DNA of 64,000 nt from Vibrio sp. qd031 (lineage in GTDB: Bacteria; Pseudomonadota; Gammaproteobacteria; Enterobacterales; Vibrionaceae). Below the pieces are notes generated by a model that was not told the origin of the DNA, did not search any database, and was given only the letters and a program-made list of their open reading frames with translations. A program made the translations under genes and the position numbers. Shown here piece after piece: positions 51,833 through 61,675 of the stretch; within the stretch, counting starts at the first letter, position 1, and each line of letters starts with the position of its first letter. The stretch lies in NCBI RefSeq assembly GCF_002100145.1, contig NZ_JXQD01000031.1, forward strand, positions 324 through 64,323, given 5' to 3'.

Positions 51833-51961
51833 CCCTTCTAAAACAGAGACTTTTGCGCTTCTAACGCCACTATGTTCACATCTGCATCGATTGCACGTTG
51901 TGACCTAGTGGCGATTTTGTATAGAATACGGGATATTCAACTTTCGTTTAGCTATTGGAAC

Positions 51962-53794
51962 ATGCGCCAAGGATTATCAGCACTATGTAGTGCACTGCTT
52001 TTATGTGGTGCAGCAAGCGTCAATGCGGCAGAAGAGACGACTCAATCCGTCGATCCGGTCGCTCAAGCACTGCTTGCCATTGAACAACAACAAGCGGAAG
52101 TTACCAGTACCGGTACCGAGCTCGACTTAATCAAGCAATCTCTTGATAACGCCAAGAGTAAACAGTCACGTCTCAAAAATGAAGCCATAGAACTTGAGAA
52201 GCGACGTCAGTCTGCACAGACTAATTTGGATCGCGACTATGCGCGTATGCTTGAAGAGCCCGACCTCGATATTGCCGCGTCCCAGCGTGCTTACCAACAG
52301 ACTTGGGAAGCCATTAAAGACCACCAGCAATCGGTACTTAATAACCAACATCAAGTCCATGAGTTAACGGCGTCGTTACTGCTTGCTCAAGCTCAGCAAA
52401 AACGAAACCTCGAGGCGCTTGAGCAAGTCAAAGAAGAGCACATCCGTGCTCGCGTGACTCGATTAAGAACAGAGCTTAGCACTGGAGAAATCGCAAACGT
52501 CGATTTTACTCACGACTGCGACACGTCAATGACGATCGCTCAGTGTGCTGATCAAAGCCAAACCCTTGCGGTTCAAAAAGCGGTGAGCCAGTATCAAGAC
52601 AAACTGATCTCAGCCACCACCGAAACCAAGCAGGTTAAACGTCACTTGGGAGAAGCCTCTCTCAATATCCACGTTGTCGGTAAAGACGTAAAACAGGCCC
52701 AGTTATTTGGTGATAACAAGTACCGCACTGAACTTGATATTCGATTGGAAACTCGACTTGCAACCAATGCACCATGTCGCCTATTGGACGTAGAGTCTCG
52801 ATACTGCTTTGCACCAAGTAATAACAGTAACGAAACAAGCCAAAGCCAAGAAGTTCAGTGGGTCAATCTAACGATTCGTTCAAACCAATACGATGATCAA
52901 GTGTGGGTTGATGGTGTGTCTTACGGAAGCACACCCATTGACGTGATGCTTCCTGTAGGTATCCACCGCGTTACCGTTTCCAAAGAAGGCTATAAGTCGT
53001 TTAACCAAGACCTCACTATTCGAACGGATCATACGTTGCGTGCGGTTTTACGCGAACACAGTAACCTGCCAAAATCTGGCAAGACGTTTGCGGACAAACT
53101 CAAAGATAAAAGTAACGGCCCAACCATGGTAGTGATCCAACGTGGTGAATACGCTGTCGGTGACAACGCCAGTGAAACAGCCCTCATTAAGCGCTCGTAT
53201 GCGATTGGTCAAGCTCCTGTCACCGTGGCTCAATTTGGTCGATTTGTCGAAGAAGCCGGTTACCAAACCGATCCAGAAGTGAACAAAAGCTGCCTAGAGT
53301 TTGCCACTAGCACACTGACGCCAAAAGTGAACAGTAGCTGGCGCAGCCCTGGTTTTAAACAACAAGGAGACTCTCCGGTTGTTTGCCTATCACGGACTGA
53401 CGCACAGACTTATGCCTCATGGCTGTCAAGCCAAACGGGATTTAAGTATCGCTTACCGACTGTGTACGAATGGGAAGTTGCGGCACGAGCGGGAAGCGAC
53501 ACGCAATATTGGTGGGGCGACGAGTTTGGAACGAGCCGAGCCAACACAGGCTGGGGCGGAACTAATTGGTCAAACCTTAGCAGCTCTCCGGTAAAAAGCT
53601 TCAGCGCGAACGCTTGGGGCCTCTACGACACGGTCGGCAACGTATGGGAATGGACTAATTCTCCAGAAGGCGTTGCTAAAGGGGGCGCATGGAGCTTTGC
53701 ACCAAGCAAAGCAACAGCATCAGAGCAGCTGTATGTGAACCCTAACTCTGGCGCGAATTTCTTAGGCTTACGCTTAGTGCGAGAAATTAATTAG
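51962..53794 (+). CDS. Exported coiled-coil/PEGA protein with FGE-like domain
   Basis: This is 610 aa from MRQGLSALCSALLLCGAASV (ATG at 51962). Residues about 1-390 repeat the layout of the neighbour: signal peptide, coiled coil, Cys pair (DCDTSMTIAQCADQ) and PEGA domain (VWVDGVSYGSTPIDVMLPVG). Residues about 395-610 are an FGE-sulfatase/SUMF1-type domain: SYAIGQAPVTVAQFGRFVEE, YRLPTVYEWEVAARAG, WGLYDTVGNVWEWTNSPEGV and the closing GLRLVREIN. The Cys pair used by true formylglycine-generating enzymes near the C-terminus is absent (KGGAWSFAPSKATASEQLY). It may be a binding or non-heme-iron-type domain. A longer start at 51872 lacks a signal peptide at its end and is less likely. Confidence 0.82.
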   Translation: MRQGLSALCSALLLCGAASVNAAEETTQSVDPVAQALLAIEQQQAEVTSTGTELDLIKQSLDNAKSKQSRLKNEAIELEKRRQSAQTNLDRDYARMLEEPDLDIAASQRAYQQTWEAIKDHQQSVLNNQHQVHELTASLLLAQAQQKRNLEALEQVKEEHIRARVTRLRTELSTGEIANVDFTHDCDTSMTIAQCADQSQTLAVQKAVSQYQDKLISATTETKQVKRHLGEASLNIHVVGKDVKQAQLFGDNKYRTELDIRLETRLATNAPCRLLDVESRYCFAPSNNSNETSQSQEVQWVNLTIRSNQYDDQVWVDGVSYGSTPIDVMLPVGIHRVTVSKEGYKSFNQDLTIRTDHTLRAVLREHSNLPKSGKTFADKLKDKSNGPTMVVIQRGEYAVGDNASETALIKRSYAIGQAPVTVAQFGRFVEEAGYQTDPEVNKSCLEFATSTLTPKVNSSWRSPGFKQQGDSPVVCLSRTDAQTYASWLSSQTGFKYRLPTVYEWEVAARAGSDTQYWWGDEFGTSRANTGWGGTNWSNLSSSPVKSFSANAWGLYDTVGNVWEWTNSPEGVAKGGAWSFAPSKATASEQLYVNPNSGANFLGLRLVREIN

Positions 53795-53825
53795 CGCTAC
53801 CATTTAGTTCACGTTTAATTCAATT

Positions 53826-53858
53826 AAGGCCTTTCATTGTGATGAAAGGCCTTTTCTT
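53826..53858 (+). terminator. Terminator after the PEGA gene pair
   Basis: AAGGCCTTTCAT / ATGAAAGGCCTT stem with a TGTG loop and TTCTTT tail. Confidence 0.85.
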
Positions 53859-54080
53859 TCTTACCAACTCCCACTCATCCCCAACGCCCCCCCCCTAAAA
53901 ACAACTCAGAAATTGCCCTCAATCCCGTTTTTATTCTATCAACCTATAAAAAGTGTGAGCTTCCGCACTGCACAACATTCTATAAGCTGAAAGAATCTGT
54001 GCGAACTTTTAAACCATAAAATATAAAAAAATAGGTTTAATTAACTATTTATTTGCATAATCACAACACAAGGTACAATA

Positions 54081-55337
54081 ATGATCAATAAAAAACGATA
54101 TCTCAACAATATCGGAGTTCAAGTCGTCATCGCGATGATTGTGGGTACTCTCGTCGGTGCTCTCATGGGCGAAACTGCGGCTGTTTTTGCCCCTCTTGGT
54201 GCTATCTTTATCAGCTTAATTAAAATGCTAGTGATCCCGCTGGTCGCCGTTGCGCTAATTTCTGGTGCAGCTGGATTGGGTAACAGTCAATCTGCCGGTA
54301 AAGTGGGCGTTGTGACTCTAGGCTACTTTGCACTCACCAGTGCTTTAGCGGTTGCGTTAGCCCTAGTTATGGGTGAAGTGTTTAAGCCAGGTGTTAACAT
54401 CGACATCGCTGGCATCGAGAACATGTTCTCAGCAGAATATGCGTCTCAAGGAGAGCTACCTACATTTTGGGCGACCGTTATTGGTATGATCCCAACCAAC
54501 ATTTTCCAGTCTCTCAATGAAGCGAATATTCTTCAAATCTTAGTGTTCTGCCTATTCTTCGGTATTGCGCTATCAAAACAAACAAAAGAGAAACGCGATC
54601 CGATTATCAGCGGTGTAAACACCGTTGTTGATGCAATGGTATGGATGATCAACAAAGTGATGATCATTGCTCCTCTTGGCGTATTTGGCCTGATGGCAGA
54701 AGCGGTTGGCACCTTTGGTTTTGGCGCGTTGATGGTGGTATTCAAGCTATTTGTTGTTTACGTCGCAGCGATCTTAATCTTTGGTTTTGTCGCTTACCCT
54801 CTTATGGTGCAAATCTTTACCAAAACATCGGCGAAGAAGTTCTTGTCGGTAATGAAAAAGCCGCAAGCGGTCGCCCTGTCTACAGCATCTTCTATGGCCA
54901 CTCTGCCTGTGACTATGGACGCGGTTGAACACGACCTTAAAGTACGCAATTCAACGGCGTCTTTCGTACTACCACTGGGTGCGACAATCAACATGTCGGG
55001 CAACGCGATTTACTACGGCTTGGTCGCTATCTTCTTTGCTCAGCTGTTTAATATCGACTTGTCGATGGGCGCGTACGTTGCGATCATTCTAACGTCGACG
55101 CTAGGCGCTGTTGGCCAAGCAGGTGTCCCTGGTCCGTCTTTCCTTGTTGTTGCAGTACTGATTGCAGCAGGTATCCCAATTGAAGGTCTACCACTGCTGT
55201 TCGCTTTGGACCGTGTATTTGACATGATCCGCACCGCATTGAACATCACCGGTGACGCAGCCTGTGCTGTGATTGTGGATGCGTTGATTGAAGAAGAAGA
55301 TGCTCAAGCTCTTGATCTTGCTGAGCAGAACTCTTAA
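54081..55337 (+). CDS. Dicarboxylate/amino acid:cation symporter (DAACS)
   Basis: This 418-aa inner-membrane protein of the GltP/DctA/SstT family imports dicarboxylates or acidic/neutral amino acids with Na+ or H+. The serine-rich hairpin ALSTASSMATLPVTMDAVEH, the NMSGNAIYYGLVAIFFAQ motif and DRVFDMIRTALNITGDAA near the C-terminus are all typical. Substrate specificity cannot be read. A strong terminator follows. Confidence 0.94.
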   Translation: MINKKRYLNNIGVQVVIAMIVGTLVGALMGETAAVFAPLGAIFISLIKMLVIPLVAVALISGAAGLGNSQSAGKVGVVTLGYFALTSALAVALALVMGEVFKPGVNIDIAGIENMFSAEYASQGELPTFWATVIGMIPTNIFQSLNEANILQILVFCLFFGIALSKQTKEKRDPIISGVNTVVDAMVWMINKVMIIAPLGVFGLMAEAVGTFGFGALMVVFKLFVVYVAAILIFGFVAYPLMVQIFTKTSAKKFLSVMKKPQAVALSTASSMATLPVTMDAVEHDLKVRNSTASFVLPLGATINMSGNAIYYGLVAIFFAQLFNIDLSMGAYVAIILTSTLGAVGQAGVPGPSFLVVAVLIAAGIPIEGLPLLFALDRVFDMIRTALNITGDAACAVIVDALIEEEDAQALDLAEQNS

Positions 55338-55361
55338 TCGCAACACCAACAAATAGTCGTT

Positions 55362-55386
55362 AAGGCAGCCACTGGCTGCCTTTTTT
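55362..55386 (+). terminator. Terminator after the DAACS gene
   Basis: GGCAGCC / GGCTGCC stem around ACT, then six T. Confidence 0.9.
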
Positions 55387-55524
55387 GATTCAGTCACTCA
55401 CCGACCAAAGCCATTTCCCTATGACTCAGTCATTGACCCTCCCCCCACGAAACGCGTAATTTCAACGCCAAAACATCAACTCAAACAAATAAATAGACAT
55501 CCATACGTCTAACTATTACACTGC

Positions 55525-55715
55525 CTTTCGCTGGTCTCCGATTGTCACAACAAACGGATCTAACAGGGAATCTGGTGCAATTCCAGAACTGACGCGCAGC
55601 GGTAATAGAGAACAAGCGTTCATTCGCACACTGTCTTATGGAAATTAGGCGGGAAGTGGAACGTAAGGTGGGTGATTCACCCGTGCTCTTAAGTCCGAAT
55701 ACCAACCAGTGAACG
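55525..55715 (+). promoter_or_regulatory. Cobalamin riboswitch
   Basis: The elements in order are TAACAGGGAATCTGGTGCAA, TTCCAGAACTGACGCGCAGCG, GGTAA and then the B12-box-like AAGTCCGAATACCAACCAG. These are the conserved parts of the AdoCbl aptamer. It ends about 45 bases before the btuB start, so it probably controls translation initiation. Confidence 0.9.
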
Positions 55716-55757
55716 GGGATGGATATCCCTTCAAACTACGCGATTTTAGGATACAAA

Positions 55758-57629
55758 ATGAAAATCACACCTTTAGCGAGCAAGGTTGCATCGCTGTGCC
55801 TTTGTGCGCCACTTTTTACAAGCCCATTCGTATTTGCTCAAGATACATCTGATGAACCCGTTGAACTCCAAATTTCGTATGCCGCGAACCGAATGGAACA
55901 ACCAAAAACCTCAGTTTTGGCTTCGATTGACATTATCGAGCGCGAAGATATTGAGAAAATGCAAGCAGATAGCGTTTACGATGTTATAGCCACCCTTCCA
56001 GGTGTAGAAATTGTACCGCAAGGAACAAAAGGTTCCTCGTCTACAGGAATATTTCTTCGTGGAACGGAAACGAATAAGACACTAATCTTAGTTAACGGCG
56101 CTCGAGTTAATAAATCGACTAGCGGAACTTCCTCGATCGGCCTGATTCCAGCTTTTGCAATCGAGAAGATTGAGGTTATTCGAGGCCCGCGTGCAGCAAT
56201 ATATGGTTCGGATGCAATGGGGGGGGTTATCGCAATCACGACCATTCCTGAGTCTCAACAATCGCAACATGAAGTAGAATTAGCTGGTGGGAGTAACTAC
56301 TACAATTTCCAAGGCTGGAAGTCTTCTGGACAAATCTCTGATAACACGTTTGGCCACTTCATTGCTAGCCGCGAAGCCGACAAAGGTTATGACACCTACA
56401 GTAGTGGCGAAGACGAAAACTACGGCTATAGTAGCCAGTCGTTTTTCGGCGGTATCGAGCACACCTTCACTGAACGATGGTCACTAGCCGTAAATGGTTA
56501 CTATCAGTCAAACTATGATGAATACCAAGGCTACACATCGAAAGATAAAAACGAAGAAGAATCAGCCGGTTTAGCAAGTGCCTTACAATATGCTCGCGAC
56601 AATTACACCTCATCATTGAGTTTGGACTACACAAGCAGTGATAGTAGCACTTCACCTGTTGATAATGGCAGCGCACCAGCCACTGTCGATTCGAAACGAA
56701 CTTCATTCTCTTGGTTTAATAGTTACCTAGCCACTAACTGGCTAACGGTAAATGGTGGCTTAGATCATTACTCTGAATCGGCACACTTGGGAGGCATATA
56801 CAACGACTTTGATGAGACTAACAGGGACAACACAGGTATTTATGCCAGTGCGCTATTCGATTATCAATCAGTGTTAGCTGAAGCAAGTTTACGCCATGAT
56901 GAAAGCAGTGCCTACGGTGGTAATACAACTTGGAACGCAGCGTTAGGCTACTACTTTTCGGAGTATTTAACAGCGTCGGCGAGTTATGGTACTGCATTTG
57001 TAGCGCCTACTTTTGCCGACCTCTATTGGCCCATGTTTGGAAACCCTGACTTAAAACCACAAGAGTCAGATTCAGTAGAGTTTTCGCTTAAGGGTAAAGT
57101 TAACAGTTTCGATTGGTCTGCAACCGCCTACCATACAAAAATTCAAGATCTAATCGTTGTAAGTAATGATACTGAAAACATTGATAACGCAACAATTAAA
57201 GGTATTGAATTGGACCTTGCATTCAGTACTGGTGATGTAAATCACAGGTTAGTAGCGGATCTAAAAGACCCTGTAGATGAAAGCGACGGTTCCCAACTAA
57301 TTAGACGAGCTAAGCAAAATTACACCTGGCAGGCAAACTACACCTTTGATAAATTCGATTTTGTCTTGATCTCTCAATATATCGGAGAGCGTAAAGACAA
57401 CGAGTGGATATGTGACGCATTCTTTAATTGTGTCACCAATGAGGTTGACTTAGACGCCTACCTAAAAGTTGATTTTGGTGCAACTTACCGGATAACTCCG
57501 AAGTTAAAAACCACCTTCAAAGTCGATAACTTATTTGACAAAGAGTACGCATACTCTAAAGATGACTTTGGTGGATACATTGTGGGTCAAGAACGAAGCT
57601 ACTACGCGGGTATTAACTACTTGTTTTAA
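55758..57629 (+). CDS. btuB: TonB-dependent vitamin B12 receptor BtuB
   Basis: This is 623 aa from MKITPLASKVASLCLCAPLF (ATG at 55758, AGGATA eight bases before), with signal peptide to about residue 28 (FVFAQ). The plug has VYDVIATLPGVEIVPQGTKG, FLRGTETNKTLILVNGARVN and IEKIEVIRGPRAAIYGSDAM then GGVIAITT. The barrel ends YYAGINYLF with a terminal Phe. With the cobalamin riboswitch upstream, the substrate is cobalamin. A start 13 codons earlier falls at the end of the riboswitch and is not used. Confidence 0.95.
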   Translation: MKITPLASKVASLCLCAPLFTSPFVFAQDTSDEPVELQISYAANRMEQPKTSVLASIDIIEREDIEKMQADSVYDVIATLPGVEIVPQGTKGSSSTGIFLRGTETNKTLILVNGARVNKSTSGTSSIGLIPAFAIEKIEVIRGPRAAIYGSDAMGGVIAITTIPESQQSQHEVELAGGSNYYNFQGWKSSGQISDNTFGHFIASREADKGYDTYSSGEDENYGYSSQSFFGGIEHTFTERWSLAVNGYYQSNYDEYQGYTSKDKNEEESAGLASALQYARDNYTSSLSLDYTSSDSSTSPVDNGSAPATVDSKRTSFSWFNSYLATNWLTVNGGLDHYSESAHLGGIYNDFDETNRDNTGIYASALFDYQSVLAEASLRHDESSAYGGNTTWNAALGYYFSEYLTASASYGTAFVAPTFADLYWPMFGNPDLKPQESDSVEFSLKGKVNSFDWSATAYHTKIQDLIVVSNDTENIDNATIKGIELDLAFSTGDVNHRLVADLKDPVDESDGSQLIRRAKQNYTWQANYTFDKFDFVLISQYIGERKDNEWICDAFFNCVTNEVDLDAYLKVDFGATYRITPKLKTTFKVDNLFDKEYAYSKDDFGGYIVGQERSYYAGINYLF

Positions 57630-57647
57630 CTATTGACGATGTAGCAA

Positions 57648-57685
57648 ATAATATCGGCGCGTTTTGCGCCGATATTACTTTTTAG
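57648..57685. terminator. Bidirectional terminator
   Basis: AATATCGGCGC / GCGCCGATATT perfect 11-bp stem with GTTTT loop, T-rich on the plus side, between convergent btuB and the patatin gene. Confidence 0.88.
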
Positions 57686-57701
57686 TTCTAAACAGTTTAA
57701 C

Positions 57702-58586
57702 TTACGCAGCACCTGCTCTCGCTGCCGATACGCCCATCTGATATCCCTCCTCCAAAATCTCCACGTCCGTCGTTAACCTCCCAACCCGAAATTCAGGCGG
57801 TGGTGCAATCACATTGATTTTGCAATCTGCTGGAGGGTTTTCAATAAAATCGATGGCAGTATTATAGTTTTGCGCGCGACGTAGCATAGCTTGGGCTAAC
57901 ACTGGTTGCTGCTTTAACAGCGCTTTGACTAGCCAACCGGCTTTAGTAGGCTTTTTGCGATATCCGAGCGGTCGCGACAATACAACAGTAATCTCCTTCG
58001 CCCCCATTTCGTATGCTTTGATCACCGGAATAGAATCGGCTATGCCGCCATCGGTCATCTCCTGCCCAAGATGTTTCGGAAAGCGGCGAAATGCCAAGGG
58101 GACCGAGCAAGACGCCTTTAAAAGCTCTTCCAATGTTTCATTATCACCTTGATGGTACTCGGCTTTTCCTGTTGCGATGTTGGTGGTCACCACATAAAAA
58201 GGCATACTTTGCTGGTTGTAGGCGTCCATATCGAACGGGCAGTCGGTCGCTAATATATTCCACAGCCAATCTAAATCTAACCAGTGACCGCCTTTGACAA
58301 AGCGCCTGAAGCTAATGAACTCTGGCATACAGGAGAAGTGGGTGATAATGCGGTAGTTACGTTGTTTTTGCCCAGACAGCCATGACGCCAACGCTGTTGA
58401 CCCGGCAGACACCCCAATACAGAAATCAAAAGGGTTGTATCCCCTGTCTAAATAGTCGTCGAGTACGCCAGTGGCAAAGATGCCACGCATAGCGCCCCCT
58501 TCAACTACTAATGCGTGCGTAGCGCAAGGTTGGTTTACCGATGATGAGTTAGGCATAGCAGAAGCTCTCAGCGTCCTTGTTTTCAT
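57702..58586 (-). CDS. Patatin-like phospholipase (YjjU-like)
   Basis: This is 294 aa. Oxyanion hole VVEGGAMRGIFATGV at 27-41, nucleophile in IGVSAGSTALAS (Ser60 in G-x-S-x-G), and the dyad Asp in EMTDGGIADSIPV. It lacks a signal peptide. It probably hydrolyses acyl esters of lipids at the inner membrane. An alternative start at MPNSSSVNQP (58556) is possible; neither has a strong ribosome site. Confidence 0.88.
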   Translation of the reverse strand: MKTRTLRASAMPNSSSVNQPCATHALVVEGGAMRGIFATGVLDDYLDRGYNPFDFCIGVSAGSTALASWLSGQKQRNYRIITHFSCMPEFISFRRFVKGGHWLDLDWLWNILATDCPFDMDAYNQQSMPFYVVTTNIATGKAEYHQGDNETLEELLKASCSVPLAFRRFPKHLGQEMTDGGIADSIPVIKAYEMGAKEITVVLSRPLGYRKKPTKAGWLVKALLKQQPVLAQAMLRRAQNYNTAIDFIENPPADCKINVIAPPPEFRVGRLTTDVEILEEGYQMGVSAARAGAA

Positions 58587-58660
58587 TTAACATACTGATA
58601 ACTAGCCTAAAGGGTTTTTACTCTAGACACAACTTCACGATGTGGATGTCCGAGGGTAAA

Positions 58661-59170
58661 TTATAGGGTTTTCTGCATCCACACATCACACCCATTGTGG
58701 ATAGTGCCGGGCATAGGTTGGTCGAGGTGCTCGAAACCAAACTTTTGATACAGACGAATAGCCGATAACATGCTCGATAACGTATCGAGATAGCATTGGG
58801 TGTAACCTTGCTGCACGGCAAATTCTAAACACATTGCTGTCAGCTTTCTCCCCAAGCCTAGAGCGCGATACTCAGGTAAAATAAACAGTTTTCTGAGCTC
58901 ACACGTCTCTGGGTTAGGCGCCCCCTCAAAAGCGGCCACACCACACCCGCCAACCACTTTGTCGCCAACGAGTGCGACATAGTAAACACTCTTATTAGCT
59001 TGGTTGTAGTGTTGGCTCATTTGGTCCACTTCCGCATCTGACGGACCAAATCCATCCCCTACCGCGCCAAACTCCTCGCCCACTTGTCGAATAATCTCAG
59101 CAATAGCTTGGTCGTGAACGGGCTGAATAGGTTCAATTGTTAACGTCATTTTAGCTGCAGTGTCATCCAT
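58661..59170 (-). CDS. GNAT acetyltransferase
   Basis: This is 169 aa. Acetyl-CoA loop LPEYRALGLGRKLTAMCLEF near 98-117 and the C-terminal SAIRLYQKFGFEHLDQP. YYVALVGDKVVGGCGVAAFE is the beta-2/3 region. Substrate unknown. AGGAGACTCA precedes the start. It lies 40 bases from pdxH in the same direction. Confidence 0.87.
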   Translation of the reverse strand: MDDTAAKMTLTIEPIQPVHDQAIAEIIRQVGEEFGAVGDGFGPSDAEVDQMSQHYNQANKSVYYVALVGDKVVGGCGVAAFEGAPNPETCELRKLFILPEYRALGLGRKLTAMCLEFAVQQGYTQCYLDTLSSMLSAIRLYQKFGFEHLDQPMPGTIHNGCDVWMQKTL

Positions 59171-59210
59171 TTGAGTCTCCTAATGGTATGGTCGCGTTAG
59201 ATCGGTGTTT

Positions 59211-59846
59211 TTATGGCGCGAGTCGCTCTATCTGCCACGCATCGTCTTCACGTGTATACACAAAGCGATCATGCATGCGATGAGCGCCACCTTGCCAAAA
59301 CTCTATCGACTCTGGTATCACCCTATATCCGCCCCAAAACGCCGGCACAGGCACTTCACCTTTCTGGAATTTTTTCTTTAATTCCAAAAACTTACCCTCC
59401 AACACCCCCCGTGCTGAAATGCGTGAACTTTGTTTGCTGGCCCATGCTGCAATTTGGCTTTCGTGGGGGCGACTTAAAAAGTACTTCATATTTTCAGCGG
59501 CGCTGAGTTTTTCTACACGCCCCGTAATGTGCACTTGTCGCTCTAACGGGTGCCAAGGGAAATGCAGACTAATATTTGGATTGTTTTGAAGATGTTTGGC
59601 TTTGCGGCTTTCAAAGTTGGTGTAAAACACAAACCCCTGCGCGTCGACATTTTTGAGTAGCACAATACGTTGAAACGGCATGCCTCTCTCGTCGACGGTC
59701 GCGGTTGTCATGGCGGTTGGATCCGTTAACTGCGCCTTCACTGCCTGCTCTAACCAATGATTGAAAAATTCGATCGGATCGTCGGTTAAGTCTTCTCGGC
59801 GGAGCCCACCTTGTAGGTAGTCTCTACGAATGTCCGCTAGTTTCAT
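59211..59846 (-). CDS. pdxH: Pyridoxine/pyridoxamine 5'-phosphate oxidase
   Basis: This 211-aa protein (start at 59846, MKLADIRRDY; AGGAGA about 10 bases before) makes pyridoxal 5'-phosphate from PNP or PMP with FMN. Typical segments: RIVLLKNVDAQGFVFYTNFE, SRKAKHLQNNP, SKQSSRISARGVLEGKF and the C-terminal IEFWQGGAHRMHDRF signature. The frame is open 64 codons further up, but family members start here. Cytoplasmic homodimer. Confidence 0.97.
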   Translation of the reverse strand: MKLADIRRDYLQGGLRREDLTDDPIEFFNHWLEQAVKAQLTDPTAMTTATVDERGMPFQRIVLLKNVDAQGFVFYTNFESRKAKHLQNNPNISLHFPWHPLERQVHITGRVEKLSAAENMKYFLSRPHESQIAAWASKQSSRISARGVLEGKFLELKKKFQKGEVPVPAFWGGYRVIPESIEFWQGGAHRMHDRFVYTREDDAWQIERLAP

Positions 59847-60274
59847 GCCATGTCTCCTGCTGTATGGGCGTGAATCGATACCATTGATGTTGTTCGCTTG
59901 CAACGCACTTTCGCGTACTGCAACTAGGCTGTATATGCGCCTTGTTTGCCACAAAGTGATTGAAGTTCTGTTACTTAGGATTGTGGAGTGAAGCGTTTTT
60001 AAATACAAGTTCAATTCAACAAATGGCGCACGCATCAATCATTCAACGTTAAATAGCGCCGCTGCGGTCTATTTTTTTTCCCAAATAGACCTTTGGAATG
60101 AGAAACCTGCCACGTTGGTACAACCCCGACTTAACATTTGTGTGATAACCTCGTAAAATCAGACGGTGTGCTGTAAAAGTTAAGGAGTACTTTGCAGCAC
60201 GGTTCGGGCTTGTCTCTAGTTAGTTAGTGCCCACCCACTTTTCACCGTAGACATACGGGAGCACATGGAAGTAT
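59847..60274. other. Intergenic region between divergent pdxH and the lap operon
   Basis: About 430 bases; presumably holds the promoters of both. GTTAAATAGCGCCGCTGCGG near 60047 and an AT-rich patch near 60070 are visible but no assigned site. Confidence 0.3.
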
Positions 60275-61666
60275 ATGGACAAAAAAGATCTTAAGCGGCT
60301 CAGTTCAGACGAACTGGAATTTGTCGACGACAAAACCGCGGCAATTCTGTTAAATACCCCGTCTCACGCGCGTATTTTACTGTGGATATTGGTGCTGTTT
60401 TTTGGCTGCGCGATTGCTTGGGCGCACTGGGCAGAGATCGACAAAGTGACCGTGGGCTCTGGAAAAGTGATCCCAAGCTCTCAGTTGCAAGTGGTGCAAA
60501 ACCTGGAAGGCGGCGTCGTTAAAGAGATCCTAGTTCGAGAGGGCACTCAAGTTGTCGAGGGCCAACAACTGTTGCTCATCGATGACACTCGCTTTCGATC
60601 AGACTTTCGAGAACGCGAACAACAGGTTCTCAACCTAACGGCGAGCGTTCTGCAACTTTCTGCATCCGTCAGCAGTGTGCAAATCAGCGAAGATGTGAAC
60701 CTTAGTAATTGGAAGGAAAGTGTTGTCATCGAGCTAAACAAGCTTGCTTTCCCTCCCTCTTTTGAACGAGAAAACCCTCAACTTGCGGCTCGTCAAAAAG
60801 TGGAATACCGCCAAGATCTCCTCAATTTACGTAACCAAATCAGTCGTCTTGATCAGCAAGTGGCTCAAAAACAACAAGACCTCGTTGAGATAAAAGCCCG
60901 CATTCGTAGCTTAGAAGAGGGCTATCAGTTTGCTCAGGCAGAGCTAGAGCTTACTCAGCCGTTAGCCGATGAAGGCATTGTGCCTAAGGTCGAATTATTA
61001 AAGTTGCAGCGTCAAGTCAACGACACTAAGCGAGAGCTCACCTCTTCACAACTCACCGTACCGGTGCTTGAATCCGCCAGTCGTGAAGCGGTATTTGCGC
61101 GCATAGAAGCGGCGCAAAACTTTCGTTCTGAGCAACAAGAAAAACTCAATAACGTTCAAGATGAATTGTCTTCATTAACCGAATCGACCATTGGCCTGCA
61201 AGACAAGGTCAACAGAACCACGGTGATATCCCCGGTAACAGGCACAATTAAGAAACTGTATGTGAATACCGTGGGCGGCGTGGTTCAGCCTGGCATGGAC
61301 ATTGTAGAAATCGTCCCAACGGAAGATACCTTACTGGTTGAAGCCAACATACTCCCCAAAGACATCGCTTTTTTACGCCCAGGATTACCGGCTATTGTGA
61401 AATTTTCAGCGTATGACTTTACGCGCTATGGCGGCTTACAAGGACAACTTGAACACATCAGCGCCGATACTATTCAAGACGAAGAAGGTAACAGTTACTA
61501 CTTGGTCAGAATACGCACCGACAAAACAGAGTTTGGCCAGCAGGGAGAGCTTCCAATCATCCCTGGTATGACGGCAACCGTAGACATTATTACCGGAAAA
61601 CGAACTCTGCTCGATTACTTGCTTAAGCCGATTATTAGTACCGGCAGCAACGCGCTGAAAGAGTAG
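60275..61666 (+). CDS. lapC: Type I secretion adaptor (HlyD/LapC-like)
   Basis: This is 463 aa. One N-terminal membrane span (about 34-52), then a lipoyl/barrel-sandwich half KVIPSSQLQVVQNLEGGVVK, a long coiled coil (about 140-330) and the return half (TVISPVTGTIKKLYVNTVGG). The C-terminal YDFTRYGGLQGQLEHISADT is typical. It links the inner-membrane ABC exporter to the outer-membrane channel. The ABC and TolC-type parts are not in the window. Its operon with LapG and LapD points to export of a LapA-type adhesin. Confidence 0.9.
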   Translation: MDKKDLKRLSSDELEFVDDKTAAILLNTPSHARILLWILVLFFGCAIAWAHWAEIDKVTVGSGKVIPSSQLQVVQNLEGGVVKEILVREGTQVVEGQQLLLIDDTRFRSDFREREQQVLNLTASVLQLSASVSSVQISEDVNLSNWKESVVIELNKLAFPPSFERENPQLAARQKVEYRQDLLNLRNQISRLDQQVAQKQQDLVEIKARIRSLEEGYQFAQAELELTQPLADEGIVPKVELLKLQRQVNDTKRELTSSQLTVPVLESASREAVFARIEAAQNFRSEQQEKLNNVQDELSSLTESTIGLQDKVNRTTVISPVTGTIKKLYVNTVGGVVQPGMDIVEIVPTEDTLLVEANILPKDIAFLRPGLPAIVKFSAYDFTRYGGLQGQLEHISADTIQDEEGNSYYLVRIRTDKTEFGQQGELPIIPGMTATVDIITGKRTLLDYLLKPIISTGSNALKE

Positions 61667-61675
61667 GAACACCCT

